Shown here piece after piece: positions 21,015 through 32,038 of a stretch of DNA of 64,000 nt. The stretch spans positions 20,328,227 through 20,392,226 of the forward strand of contig OZ035998.1 in the NCBI GenBank assembly GCA_964035015.1, given 5' to 3'. This stretch comes from Corallium rubrum (lineage: Eukaryota > Cnidaria > Anthozoa > Scleralcyonacea > Coralliidae). The position numbers and the translations under genes are program-made. The stretch's first letter is position 1, and each line of letters begins with the position of its first letter. A model generated the notes under the pieces. That model was not told the DNA's origin. It saw only the letters and a program-made list of their open reading frames with translations, and did not search any database.

Positions 21015-21316
21015 TCTATGCAAGGGAGCACGTTAGAATGCGATACGTCCTGTAAATAAACTATATAAACTTTACTTACCTAAGTTGTTGACGTTTTGTG
21101 CGAGTCACCGAGTTTAATAAAACCGCTGACAATATGAGACCCCGATAACCGAGCCGAATACTCTCCGAAGATACGCGAGGGCGGAGCGGGAAGGGAAAGA
21201 GAAGAGGAGTGCAACTACCGAGCACGTGATGGCTTTCAGCCAATAAAATGGTCCGTTTATAAATAGCTTTTCTCCTTATGCTCGTAGCAGTATCTGCTAA
21301 TAGTTTCAGGCTATGT

Positions 21317-21639
21317 GGATTTAGCCAAATACACTAAAACGACTCGTTCAGTAACTACTAACTATACCCTATTAAAGTTCTTGTAAGAATTTAATTAAAA
21401 ATAATGAATAGTTTTAACACAAAAGGATTTAGCCAAATACACTATAACGACTCGTTCAGTAACTACTAACTATACCCTATTAAAGTTCTTGTAAGAATTT
21501 AATTAAAAATAATGAATAGTTTTGACACAAAAGGATTTAACCAAATACACTATAACGACTCGTTCAGTAACTACTAACTATACCCTATTAAAGTTCTTGT
21601 AAGAATTTATTAAAAATAATGAATAGTTTTAACACAAAA
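21317..21639 (+). repeat. three tandem copies of a 108-bp unit
   Basis: The unit starts GGATTTAGCCAAATACACTA and recurs at 21317, 21425 and 21533. Differences are limited to a few substitutions and a one-base deletion in copy 3. Confidence 0.85.
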
Positions 21640-21866
21640 GGATACTCGTACTGGTAGATCGTTCCCCAAACTCGTCTCCTCGACTTCTTCTCGCACGAAG
21701 GAAATAAATGAAACAGAAACTTCGTAAAAGTTGCACGATTCAGTGGGTTGACCTTGCAATCTAAGACATCTGACTTCCTTTTGTATTTGTCGTGGGCTTC
21801 TTCGGTACTGAGATCATATCCTGGAGCTCTGACAAACATCCCGCGATTCTGATAATAAAAACTCAA
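21640..21866 (-). CDS. ORF fragment resembling an RFX-type winged helix
   Basis: About 75 codons from ATG 21866. The segment KVNPLNRATFTKFLFHLFPS followed by KKSRRRVWGTIYQYE resembles the recognition region of RFX DNA-binding domains (aromatic-Lys, FP, RR, G-Tyr spacing), with a preceding helix LSTEEAHDKYKRK. The frame then runs into the 108-bp tandem repeat, so the natural end is unknown. It may be an exon of the element's own DNA-binding protein or a captured host exon. The resemblance is by eye only and the function is unproven. Confidence 0.35.
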
Positions 21867-22280
21867 AATGACTTATAAATACTCATGAAAGCCAACGGTT
21901 TTCTCATCAGACTGTTAGAGTCCAAACTGATAAATCATTCAACGAAAACAACTTACGTCCTGCCGTGAATATCACGAAGATCGGGTTTCGCGTTGGTTGT
22001 CTCAGTATCAATTGTGCATAGCAACACTTTATGTGCATAGCAACGTGCTATGAGTATTGTCGAACGAAATCTCGGTCATAGTTGCACTCCCCTTCTCTCT
22101 TCCCTCCCGCTCCGCCCTCGCATATCTTCGGAGAGTATTCGGCTCGGTCGTCGGGGTCTCATATTGTCAGCGGTTTTATCGAACCCGGCGACTCGCACAA
22201 AACATCAACAACTTAGGTAAGTATAAAAGTTTAGTTTATTTACAAGACGTATCGCATTCTAACGTGCTCCCTTGCTCTAT

Positions 22281-22989
22281 GTAACAAGTATTCAAAACAC
22301 TTGACTTGAAGCGGTTTAAACAAAAACACGGGAAATTTCCGCTATCGAACACAACTCTAAGACGACGCAATACACCAAACTTCTCTGACGAGTCTGCCAT
22401 TACTCGGAATAATTTTGCATGCTAATTTACATGCTAATGTATTACACCCAGTATTTCTGGGTGCAGAATCCAGCCGATGCCAAGAGCCTTTTCCCGCCCG
22501 CACATTTTCAAAAAAGCCCTGGGAACGACGTTTCCAGTGAGTTGCACTAAAACGGTGCGCTTCGACAAAGCACTAGCCTGCGTAAGCGAGCGTTTCTTAG
22601 TAACCTGGGTACGAAGGTGAAGGAAACGCTTGCAAACTGACTCCTGGATTTTGAAAGCCCCCGTTCGCCACGAACGGGGACTTCTGATTCGTGCGGCTTT
22701 AGTTATTCTGTCAATCAAGTGCAGCAACCCAACATAGCTTCCGGCTTTGAGCTCATATCACAAACACAAATATATAGCACTGCGGAAATTACTCGAAGGT
22801 GATGGACTTTCGAAGGATTGCTTTATAAATCAAGGTGACGCGTTAATTTCTCTACTTCGAACCGGTAATTTTATATAGATCACTACAATAGGGGGAACTA
22901 CTGCCAACGTGTTTTAAAATTTGCTTTGACTTGTAGTTCTCTTTCTGGTGAGTCGTAAATATTAAGGCGTATTAAACTCAATCGTATCG
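22281..22989. other. no recognisable gene
   Basis: Apart from a small hairpin CACCCAGTATTTCTGGGTG at about 22446-22464, nothing recognisable. A minus-strand ORF at 22434-22727 shows no family motif, and parts of it (GGAAACGCTTGCAA) resemble sequence near 46700-46740, suggesting dispersed repeat rather than a gene. Confidence 0.4.
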
Positions 22990-24727
22990 TTGAAGAAGAA
23001 GAAGAAGAAGAATCTTTATTTACTATAAATAATTATTAAGTGCCTATGAAGCGAAAATTATTATTGTCTTAAATGAAAGAACTCTTAAAACTACAACGTA
23101 ACATCTTTTGCAGACCTTCGTTTCCGTGCTTCGTTGTTGAGATATTTCAGTTTCTTTGATATGCAAATTAAACACTTTGACATCACACGTGTATAGTGAG
23201 TTATCGGAGAAAGTTCCATATCTGTGCTATTATCAAACGAAATCACTTCGAAGCCGATCCTGTGCGTCTACTTCGCATACAGCATTAGACATACAGATTT
23301 TTAATTTGTTTCGTTTGATATAACAACAAGAAACTATTTCTTAAAAGAAATAGCTGTTTCGTTCTGGTCAGTCGTTATGAGGGTCTGTTTCAACAGCAAT
23401 GACGAATTTTAGCTCAACTAATTATTTCCCCCATGTAGACTGGCGCGACAATTTTTACTACGCGCCTGCGTTTCATACGACAAATTTAATTTAGACGATT
23501 TTTGTTTTGCATATAAACAAACTAGAAATATGCTGAAGCGAGAAGATTATAATAAAACTACAAAAAAATCATTTAAGCTTCGTCTAATAAAACGAACACA
23601 CATTTCAGACGTTCTACCGTCTGATCACGACGGATTACTCTCCTCCGCAGTCCAGAGAGCAGGCTCCATTGATTATTTCAGGTTATTCGCAGTCGCATAA
23701 ATTCGACTGAATTTAAATGTGACGTGCTAGCGGTCTCGCGATTTTCGTGAGAACGCAATTATTTTTACAACGTAAATCTTCTATTCAGTAGCAATACTCT
23801 TCTGACCGTCTATAGGAGGAAAATAAAACGTTACCAAAATAATTGCTTTCTCGGGAAAATTGCGAGGCGCTAGCGCGTCGCATTTAAATTTCATGCAGCT
23901 GATTTATTTATGACACCGCGGTATTTATTGAATAATCGCCAATAGCAAATCCATAAATTTCCAAGGCCAAAAGGATCAATATAAATTAGGTCAATAACGG
24001 ACTATCATCATTTTCGTCGTCATAGGTCATAGTTTAATTCTCGAATCAGAATAATTCATTTAGATGGGCCACAAATGAATGATAACGAACTCCTAGCCTC
24101 AAACTATTGACATTGTTCATAAAATAGCTATATTTTAAAATTATTAGACACGCGTGAAACAGTGCTACTGACCTTTTGGAACACGCAATTGCCATACATA
24201 ACGAATGCATTCTCGAGTTCAACGAGGGGAAAGTTCCTACTTTCTACAGCACAAGATAATTTGATGAGTCGCTTCGTACGGGATTGTTTACGTCTTCAAA
24301 TTACTCTAGATCAGCAATATTTTCACTTCGTTTTGGCGTTTAACCACGCCTCCAACAAAATATTTTATGCGGAATTTTGATTTCATTGGATAAGATCACA
24401 GTTATGTCAACAACACTGCACTACGATTGGACGATTTTCATCTGTGATGACAGTTTCTTTTGTGATGTCAATGGAAAGCTAATACAGTAACAGTTTCGTT
24501 CCTGCGGGAACGAAACAAAAATACCGAACCTTCTCTGATAACTCATTATACATGTGTGACGTCAAAGTGTTAATTTGCATTTAAAAAAAATTGAAATATC
24601 TCAACAACGAGGCACGGAAACAAAGATCTGCAAAAGATGTTACTTTTTCGTTTTGAGAGTTCTTTTATTTAAGACAATAATAGTTTTCGCTTCATAGGCA
24701 CTTTAATTAATTTACAAGAAGAATATA
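22990..24727. repeat. long imperfect inverted repeat with GAA microsatellite
   Basis: Arm 23010-23215 (CTTTATTTAC, then CTATGAAGCGAAAATTATTA and TTGTTGAGATATTTC) pairs with arm 24530-24720. A GAA run occurs at about 22992-23011. The loop contains degenerate ATTTAATTCAGACG-type words like those of the element at 5989-6989 (around 23470-23720). It is probably an old foldback element. No gene was recognised. Confidence 0.55.
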
Positions 24728-24989
24728 TTTGAACAGGTTTTTGGTAAAAAGCCAACTAAAAATAGTCAAAAGAACAGCCTAGTTAGTTGGCTTTTAATAT
24801 TAACAACTAATTAAGAAATTACCGTTTGGAGAGAAGGTAAAACAAATGGTGTTAAATATGAATATATCCATGTTTAACAAATATGAATATATTTATCAAG
24901 AATATGGCTTTTCAGTTTTTTCTTGAAATTTGTTTTATTTAAATTCTTTGTTTGTTCATCAATCGAGTTATGGATACTCGCACCAACAT

Positions 24990-25960
24990 ATCTAATATTA
25001 AATTTTCCTTAGTTAGTCCTAATTTAAACCTTTGGTAAAGAGTAGGTGTGTACTGCTAACAGCAGTAAAGTAATTTTGAAACGAAGCGGAAAGATCATCT
25101 GCACGAAAGTCAAACATAAAAACAGCAGTATAAAAATAAGGTAGATCGGAAAATTTTATCATTTTAAGTTTTATAAATAATGGGTCAGTATGATCATAGA
25201 AATCAGAGAAAGTTATAATACAAATAGCCTTCTTTTGCAATATATATATATATAACGGGTTAGTTGTAGTGGAATAGGTATTGCCCCAAGCAACAATAAT
25301 GCTTAGCTATATGTTAAATAGGGATAGATTAATGAATAATACAAATTAGTAAGAACGTTCATGTTAACATAATGTCGAATCTTTGATACCATACCAATGA
25401 TACGCTTAATTTTCCTTGTAAGTTGCATAACATGAGGTTTCCAGCTTAAATGACCGTCCATTAAAATGCCCAAATACCGAATGGTTTGCTCTTCCTTTAA
25501 ATTTTGTTCCTTTAGTTTGAATTTTACTGTATATAATCTTTGTTGGGTTTTTTGAGCAGTATGAAAAATAATAAAATTTGATTTATCCATATTAAGTGAA
25601 AATTTGTTTTCACATAGCCATTCGTTTACATAATTTAAATGAATGTTAACATTCTTTTCTAGAATTACTAAACTTTTGTTGCTATAGAAAAGGTTCGAAT
25701 CATCAGCGAATAGATGAAAGTCAAAAAGAGTGGAGCTATTATGAAAGTCTTTTATATATAAAAGAAACAGCTATATATAGCTTAAGTTTATATAATAGAA
25801 TATTGTGGTCGACAGTATCAAATGCCTTACTAAAGTCTAAATAGATTCTACAAGAGTAAACATTAGCTTCTACAGCATTTTGTATTTTATCAGTAATAGA
25901 GATAAAATAGCTAAAAGGGTCCTCAGTTCCTCTTGTTGGCTATATAGATCCTATTAGGAT
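24990..25960 (-). pseudogene. LINE reverse transcriptase, C-terminal half
   Basis: Minus-strand frames with many stops encode LDFSKAFDTVDHNIL (about 25800-25845), FHLFADDSNLF with the catalytic ADD motif (about 25690-25725), then IRYLGILMDGHLSWKPHV and LYYSLIYPYLTYS (25303-25480), and a C-terminal KKAI(C/R)IITFSDFYDHTDPLF segment (25150-25240). The order is that of a non-LTR RT from palm to thumb. It belongs to the interrupted CR1/L2-like element. Confidence 0.75.
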
Positions 25961-26094
25961 CTATATTAGGTTGGCTATATTGTTCCTATATAGATCAAAA
26001 TAAAGCAGTTGGACCTTATAGCATACCGACGTACATTTAAAAAAAAATTAAACACTTATTTCTTGGTCTATTAGAAATATTGTATAATCTTTAA

Positions 26095-26318
26095 ATTTCT
26101 ACAGGAAGAGTTCCTGATAGTTTTAAAATTGCAAGAATAATACCTATTCATGAAAAGGGATCTCACCTGGATCTTTCTAATTATCGTCCTATTTCATTAC
26201 TTTCAGTCTTTAATAGAATTCTTGAAAAATTGATGTATCGTCGACTCATAAAATTTAATGATAAGCATGATATACTACAATACAACAAACAATTTGGCTT
26301 TCGAGCTAAACATTCTTA
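26095..26318 (+). pseudogene. inverted LINE RT fragment
   Basis: The plus strand encodes GRVPDSFKIARIIPIHEKGS then LSNYRPISLLSVFNRILEKL and QFGFRAKHS, the N-terminal RT motifs of the same LINE. The neighbouring RT and endonuclease pieces are on the minus strand, so this segment was inverted, as in twin-primed LINE insertions. Confidence 0.75.
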
Positions 26319-27263
26319 GCCAATTTATCCCCTATTTCTACAAAAACTCATCAAACGCATTAAAACCATTAGCAATTTTCTTTAATTATCTTAGATGGAA
26401 AATTGCAACTTGTTGGTTTTAGACTTATAATCTTTTTAATTCCTCTCCGGATATTTTTCATGTTACTTTTCTTAATATTAAAATATTCATTATAGTATTC
26501 CCTTCTACTAATTTGTATTAGATGTTTCAGTTAATTTCTATAGTTCTTAAATATATTATGATAATAAGTTGACCTACAGTTTTAATATATGTTTTGTATA
26601 GGCTATTTTTAATATTTAAACATACCCTTAAGGCACTAGTAATCCAAGGTTTAGACATATGTTTAACTTTCTTATTATTTATTTATAGATCCTTATTATT
26701 TATCTGTTTCAATGGAAGATGTTTATCAATAATTGTATTCAACTTAGTGTAAAAAGCCCCCAAAACAATATTAACATCATTGTTCTCAGGCAATTCCACA
26801 TTCCAATCCATTAATTGTAAATCATCAATTAGATCATTTTCATTGTAGTTGGAATAGTCCCGTCTAAAGAATTTGAACTTTTTTGGAAGAGTGGAAAATT
26901 TATTAACAATTAGAAAATCAGGAAGATGATCTGTAAGGTCATGAATTATATTTCCACTTATATAGTATGATGGGAATTAAAAAACATATTGTCAGTTAAA
27001 GTAGCAGAATGATCAGTTGTACGAGTAGGTTGAAGTATATGAAGGCTAAACAAATATGACCCAAGTGTATTAAGAAAATCATCTGTTGGTTGATGAGAGT
27101 CAGAGTTAAGTAAATTTATGTTGAAATCAACCATTATAATACAAAACTTTTGTGTCCGATTAATTTTATCTATTGTTGTATCTAGATAACTCATAAACGT
27201 TTCAAGATTACTACCTGGGTGTCTATAAATAACTCCACAAATAAGATCATGTTGCAAATCACT
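26319..27263 (-). pseudogene. LINE endonuclease C-terminal part and linker
   Basis: Minus-strand reading has DLQHDLICGVIYRHPGSNLE, FNINLLNSD with the conserved DFN-type motif (seen as VDFNINL), ILQPTRTTDHSATLTDN and, further on, the SDH-type region near 26900-26950. These are typical of the APE-like endonuclease of CR1/L2 elements. Stops are present from about 26950 downward. Confidence 0.75.
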
Positions 27264-27370
27264 ATTACGTTCTAATTCACTGCGTTCAAACGAACGTAAA
27301 GCATTTTCCCCTTTTATTACTATGAAAACAGACAAACAGGTTATGGTTGGATTCACTAGCAGATCCCAAC
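27264..27370 (-). repeat. DIRS terminal repeat B2
   Basis: About 107 bp, from ATTACGTTCTAATTCACTGC to CACTAGCAGATCCCAAC. A direct copy (B1) lies at about 31158-31265. Confidence 0.8.
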
Positions 27371-27467
27371 TATTTTAATAATCGCGAAATACGACGTTCG
27401 TTAAATCATCGCACAATGTTATTACGTTGCAAATTGCCTCAAGAAAGTACAAATAATAATTTTACAA

Positions 27468-28514
27468 TTATAGCCCCAGATAACTGGAAACTTCTAATCT
27501 GCTGTGCAAACTTTCCTGAACGTACATATCCTTAGCAGTGTCCGTTTTCCATCTTCCGTGTAATTTGAGAAGTCTTTCAGGAATGGAGTTGTTACTGTTT
27601 TGTACCACTGATGTTATACCACCTGACCTTAAACTGTGTAGACCATACTTCGTGGCGTCATAATCGAGAGTCGTTAACGCTTCCTTAAATAACTCTCGGC
27701 TTCGTGAATACGAAAGTGCACCTTTTCCCAACGAATAGAAAGATCCGCGCTTGTGGAACACCAATGGACGGAACAGAAAGGCCGAGCTGTCGAACTCGAT
27801 GTTGGCAAGGCCCATGTACTTCGATAACACGCTTACGGGACAGTATTCGCCGCCGATTTTTTGAATGTAAACAAATTGTCCTTCACGATAAATATCCGTT
27901 TTGCTTTGTGGAACAAGTATTCTAAGATGGTCGTCGTGCCAATCAATGTGATCTGCTTGAATATTGCTCAATTCTTTAAACCTAAAAAATCCTGCAAAAC
28001 CTATTGAACACATAGCTGCAATTCTTAAATCTTTTAGATTATTGTTACTTCTGCCAAATTTGTCTATTAACTTTTTGATAAGGCCTGTAGACACGGGTTT
28101 CTTCTTTCGGATGGGTTTGCTATATGTTCTCTTCGCAGATTCTATTATGTTCTTACAAAAAGGACTGTCCAGTGGATTAGGATTATTATCAGGTGTAAAA
28201 GAATGCAACCACTTTAAAGCGGCGCTGGCTAGCTGAACTGAACTTACGGACTTCGAGTCTTTGGCTTTCGAAAATAGAAACAACGCGATAACTGAAACGG
28301 GAAAGGACAATGTTAGCGGAATTTCCTTTTCCTTGCAGCACTGAAAGAACTTACTAATAACTCGTTCGTATGCTTCTGTCGTTGAGTCGCTACGAGATTT
28401 TAACACGACATCAACAAGACTTTCCAGACGTTGAATGACAACTTTAGGCGCATTTTCCCAAGATTTGCTTGAGCATACAACCTGAAAGAGGGGAAACGTT
28501 AGTGTGTGCAACAA
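27468..28514 (-). CDS. DIRS tyrosine recombinase
   Basis: A 348-codon ORF with the tyrosine-recombinase (phage-integrase fold) layout: an N-terminal SAM-like helical region (about 20-110) and a catalytic domain with the first Arg in GFAGFFRFKEL, HSLRSGG (H-x-x-R), then HGRWKTDTAKDMYV with the nucleophile Tyr. All expected catalytic residues are present. In the family this enzyme inserts a circular double-stranded cDNA. A pyrimidine tract plus AG just before VVCSSKSW (about 28480) could be a splice acceptor, so the first dozen residues may not be real. The gene overlaps no other and lies downstream of the RT region on the same strand. Confidence 0.85.
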   Translation of the reverse strand: MLHTLTFPLFQVVCSSKSWENAPKVVIQRLESLVDVVLKSRSDSTTEAYERVISKFFQCCKEKEIPLTLSFPVSVIALFLFSKAKDSKSVSSVQLASAALKWLHSFTPDNNPNPLDSPFCKNIIESAKRTYSKPIRKKKPVSTGLIKKLIDKFGRSNNNLKDLRIAAMCSIGFAGFFRFKELSNIQADHIDWHDDHLRILVPQSKTDIYREGQFVYIQKIGGEYCPVSVLSKYMGLANIEFDSSAFLFRPLVFHKRGSFYSLGKGALSYSRSRELFKEALTTLDYDATKYGLHSLRSGGITSVVQNSNNSIPERLLKLHGRWKTDTAKDMYVQESLHSRLEVSSYLGL

Positions 28515-28824
28515 TACTTCTATTCACGCTCAAAGAGAATTGCAATAATTTAAAGTCTGTACTGTGTAAGCCGTGCAAAAAACAATATTTCATATTCTCT
28601 CAAAACGTTGGAGCAGCCAGCGCCGCTTCTGCACATATAATATAGGCCAGTGCCACATTAAATCCTCTTTTAAAATAGCTGACACTAACAAATTGTGGCC
28701 AGTGCCACTTGTTAGTTCGTTTCATGATAACCCAAAACCATTTCTTACTATTAAAGGCGATTTCAAATGAAATATGCTGCCAGACTGTATAAAACATACG
28801 AACAGAAAGTAGAACACAATTTAA

Positions 28825-30928
28825 TTATCTCTGGAAGTCCATGCGAAAAGCTATCATTTGTCCCCAGAATCTGTCAGATCCGAATAGTGAATTAACATTG
28901 CGACCCTGCTTTAAAATATCTCGACCCTCAAAAACTTTACGATCTATGACAAACGTTCGAAACTTCGACATGATAACAGGCCAAGAATTAGCCGATGGCC
29001 AAAAGGGTACTACTATGGTCGTTGTTGCTTGCTGATGCCACATGTAATGCAGAACTCTGGAAATAATGGGAACTGGCGGGACAGCCCAACAAATCTCATT
29101 GGCTAAGTTTTGGATGAAAAAATCGACTCCGCTTGTATTGGGATTCCAAAATCTTGAGAAAAATCGTTGTAACTTACAATTGTAGTAATTCGCAAAACAA
29201 TCAACCGTATACGGTCCCCATAGATTATTCAAATAAGCAAAACACGCATTCGTGATTTCCCAATCGTCGATATCGATAAGACGGCTTAGATAGTCAGCTC
29301 TAGTGTTCAAATCTCTCGGGATCCACTGAATATCCAAGTTAATAGCGTTTTGAAGACAAACGCTGAAGATACGAAGAGCAATATCGTGCAGCTCTAAACG
29401 CATACTTCCGACCTCAACTATTTTGCTGCTGCCTGATTGTCAGTAAACCATTTAACGGGGGAACCTTTTATAATATCTTTAAACGATAGAATAGCAAATT
29501 CGATGGCAGCCAATTCTCTCCATGTGGAACTTTTAGCCCTCTCATGAGGTAACCACATTTTGTGACATACAGTAGCCTCATTCATTGTTATCAGCGATCC
29601 GCAGCCGGTATCGCTGGCATCTGAGTACGCAAAACAACTTGGCGTTTTATACAAAAAACAGTTCCTTTCGTTGTAAGACTCTTATATTGTCTCTCCAAAA
29701 ATAAATCTCCCGTCTACAGTAATCATCTAATCGGAATTCTGTGTCCCAAGTAGAGGCAGTAGCTATGGACATGCTACAATGCCTGGTCATTATCCTCGCT
29801 ATGGTACCAATAACTGCCCCAGTGGAAATAATCTGCCCGACAAGAGCTGCCAATTGCCTTGCCGAAATTTTAAATGCAAATGCAATTATTTGCTCTATTG
29901 TGTCGAAAATTTTTTGAATTCGTCTTGGCACAATACTCAAAGTACCTTTTTGAGAGTTCCACGTCAGCCCCAACCAATCTAACGATTGTGTAGGTTCCCA
30001 AATTGATTTTTCATCGTTTGGGATAAAACCGGCGCGTATGAGATCATGTCTCACCGTTTTGGCATTAGAACTGCAAGTTTGCATACTTTTGTCTAAAGAC
30101 CAACCGTCATCCAAAAATATAGCAATGATTATACCGATATATCGCCAGTGCTTTTCTAAAGGTTTCACCACTTTGGTGAAAATATGTGGAGCTGTCGATA
30201 GACCAAATGGAAGGACAGTAAAAACGTAAAAGGAATCGCTTTGTGCATTAGGAGAACGCCAAGAAAAACCTAAATACGTTTGATGCTCGTTGTATATGTC
30301 TATATGATGATATCCGCTTTTCAAATCAAAACTAAACGTATGCATTCTGCTGGTAATACGCCAAGGCTATTTTCCAATCTTCGTATTTGACTTTCATTTT
30401 CAACAAACACTTATTCACGTGCCTTAGGTCTAGGATTAATCTCTTTTTACCGCTCGCTTGGACAGCGACTGATAAAGGATTAACAACTTGAGGAGCAGTA
30501 TGAATCTGGATAACCCTGCCAGAGTTAACAAGCTCTAAAATAGCTTCGTTGACGAAAACCACATGCTTTTCAGCTGATTTATTATTCTTCAAATGCACTG
30601 GTTCCGGTAATTTTTCGAAAGGCAATTTGTAGCCATGCTCTATAACGTCAAGGATAAATCTTGATGTACCAATTGTTCTCCAAAACGATACATTTCTTTT
30701 GAGATTTCCTTTCACGTTTTGAGTATAGCCTATTTCAAACTCAAAATTTTTAGAGGATAATTCAGGTACCTGTAACAATTCATCGCGGCTTGAAATTGGG
30801 TCCTGATTTACCGTAAGTATATCCACTTTGGCCTCCGTATTGGAATGGTCTGTCATTCCACGGTAATTTACACTGCCTTGCCCAGTGGCCGCAATTGTTG
30901 CATTTGAAACATCTGCCGTAGTCCTCAT
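28825..30928 (-). pseudogene. DIRS reverse transcriptase, RNase H and methyltransferase-like region
   Basis: Four adjacent minus-strand frames. A zinc knuckle CFKCNNCGHWARQC is readable in a shifted frame at about 30855-30910. RT follows: LILDLRHVNKCLLKMK, FSFDLKSGYHHIDI, VLPFGLSTAPHIFTKV and the catalytic FLDDGW (30928-29650). RNase H follows with YSDASDTGCG, ELAAIE and FTDNQAA (29654-29420). Last is a DAM-like methyltransferase segment, YTVDCFANYYN, FWNPNTSGVDFF and VVPFWPSANSWPV (29403-28825). Frameshifts at about 30340, 29650 and 29410 interrupt what is normally one polyprotein, so this copy is probably not productive. Confidence 0.8.
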
Positions 30929-31004
30929 TAGTGCTTCTACTGCCTGCGAAAAGAAGATTGCTCTGCAGTTACAAATTAAACTGTGAAAGGGAGGGTGGGA
31001 GGGA

Positions 31005-31265
31005 ATGTGTAGTTGTAGGATCAGCGAGTGAGAGTGATAATAGTGCGGCAGAAGGGCGTATTTATACGATACAAGACAATGAAATTACTGAAGCCTTGCA
31101 AGGTATTGTGCTAAGCACAATCAATCTGCTAATCATATTCATACCAGCGGAAAATTCATTTACGTTCTAATTCACTGCGTTCAAACGAACGTAAAGCATT
31201 TTCCCCTTTTATTACTATGAAAACAGACAAACAGGTTATGGTTGGATTCACTAGCAGATCCCAAC
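31005..31265 (-). repeat. DIRS internal B1A2 repeat
   Basis: On the minus strand B1 (31265-31160) runs directly into A2 (31160-31005). B1 matches 27264-27370 and A2 matches 31883-32038, both in direct orientation. This joint has the sequence expected of the circle junction. Confidence 0.8.
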
Positions 31266-31306
31266 CATATGAGAAATAACAAAGTACAAAAGAACCAAAT
31301 GGTCAT

Positions 31307-31873
31307 TTAACTACATCCTACCACGAAAAAGCTGATTATCAGAACCAATAGCAGCAATTTTAGGTCTTTTGTCGCTGGATTTCGACTGCAGCTCTTTCTG
31401 TCTCCGTTTTCGGCTGACGGATTCCTTTGCTTTCTTGAGACGTTTCTCGTCTTCCGATCCGGAAGCCAAGTCATTGGACTCATATTCCTCGACAACTTGC
31501 CAGCCATCTTTGTTCCGATCAGCTATTTTGATCAGCTTTTGCCTCTTTCAAATAAGCTCTTTGCCTTGTTCTACCAGCTGCTGCACTGGACGGCCGTGTT
31601 CCGGCTTTTGATTTTCTGTATGAATGCTGTCGAAAATCGAATCAATCTGCGCGTTTAACTCGAATTGCTTCTGATTTCCCTTGTATTTAAGCTGAACGAT
31701 CTCTTTTTCTTGCTTTTGATCTCAAATTCCTTGCCTTTCTGATCAAATCGCTCTTCTAAGTAGGATTTGAACATCGAAAAGACTTGTTGTACACTGTCAT
31801 CTTTTGAATTTTCTTCAGCAAACTTTGAGGATTCTCCGGCTTCGTTATCAACTGGTGATTCGCGGTCAGACAT
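31307..31873 (-). pseudogene. DIRS gag-like gene (frameshifted)
   Basis: It starts MSDRESPVDNEAGESSK (31873), with an acidic region and FSMFKSYLEERFDQKGKEFE. A shifted frame then reads KYKGNQKQFELNAQIDS and, after a stop, DGWQVVEEYESNDLASGSED and a basic tail. This is the layout of DIRS gag proteins in animals, with the EYESDELA-type acidic motif followed by KRLKKAK. One frameshift (about 31690) and a stop (about 31545) break it. It lies between the A1 repeat and the B1A2 repeat. Confidence 0.7.
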
Positions 31874-31882
31874 AGCAGAATT

Positions 31883-32038
31883 ATGTGTAGTTGTAGGATC
31901 AGCGAGTGAGAGTGATAATAGTGCGGCAGAAGGGCGTATTTATACGATACAAGACAATGAAATTACTGAAGCCTTGCAAGGTATTGTGCTAAGCACAATC
32001 AATCTGCTAATCATATTCATACCAGCGGAAAATTCATT
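31883..32038 (-). repeat. DIRS terminal repeat A1
   Basis: About 156 bp, a direct copy of A2 at 31005-31160. It begins (minus strand) AATGAATTTTCCGCTGG and marks the 5' end of the DIRS element inside the LINE endonuclease. Confidence 0.8.

Larger units (their letters stand above)
21020..22275. mobile_element. 1.26-kb TIR element with 5-bp target duplication
   Basis: TIRs of about 200 bp start GCAAGGGAGCACGTTAGAAT (21020) and end with the complement (22275), flanked by TCTAT (21015-21019 and 22276-22280). The interior has a triple 108-bp tandem repeat (21317-21639) and a minus-strand ORF fragment with an RFX-like look. No transposase was recognised. Confidence 0.65.
27264..32038 (-). mobile_element. 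DIRS-type tyrosine-recombinase retrotransposon
   Basis: Minus-strand order: repeat A1 (32038-31883), gag (31873-31307), B1 (31265-31160) joined to A2 (31160-31005), zinc knuckle/RT/RNase H/methyltransferase-like region (30928-28825), recombinase (28514-27468), and B2 (27370-27264). The A and B copies are direct repeats. The ends share only ATT with the target, and the internal B1A2 joint also contains this word, fitting insertion of a circle by a tyrosine recombinase without a target duplication. It lies in the endonuclease region of the CR1/L2-like LINE. Split direct repeats suggest the PAT-like subgroup. Confidence 0.8.

Noticed and set aside
21317-21639. CRISPR-like array or gene array
   Set aside because: Three contiguous 108-bp units without spacers inside a TIR element; an ordinary tandem repeat.
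22434-22727. 97-codon minus-strand ORF as a gene
   Set aside because: No motif, rich in Arg/Lys/Leu as expected from random frames, and it overlaps words seen in a dispersed repeat near 46700.
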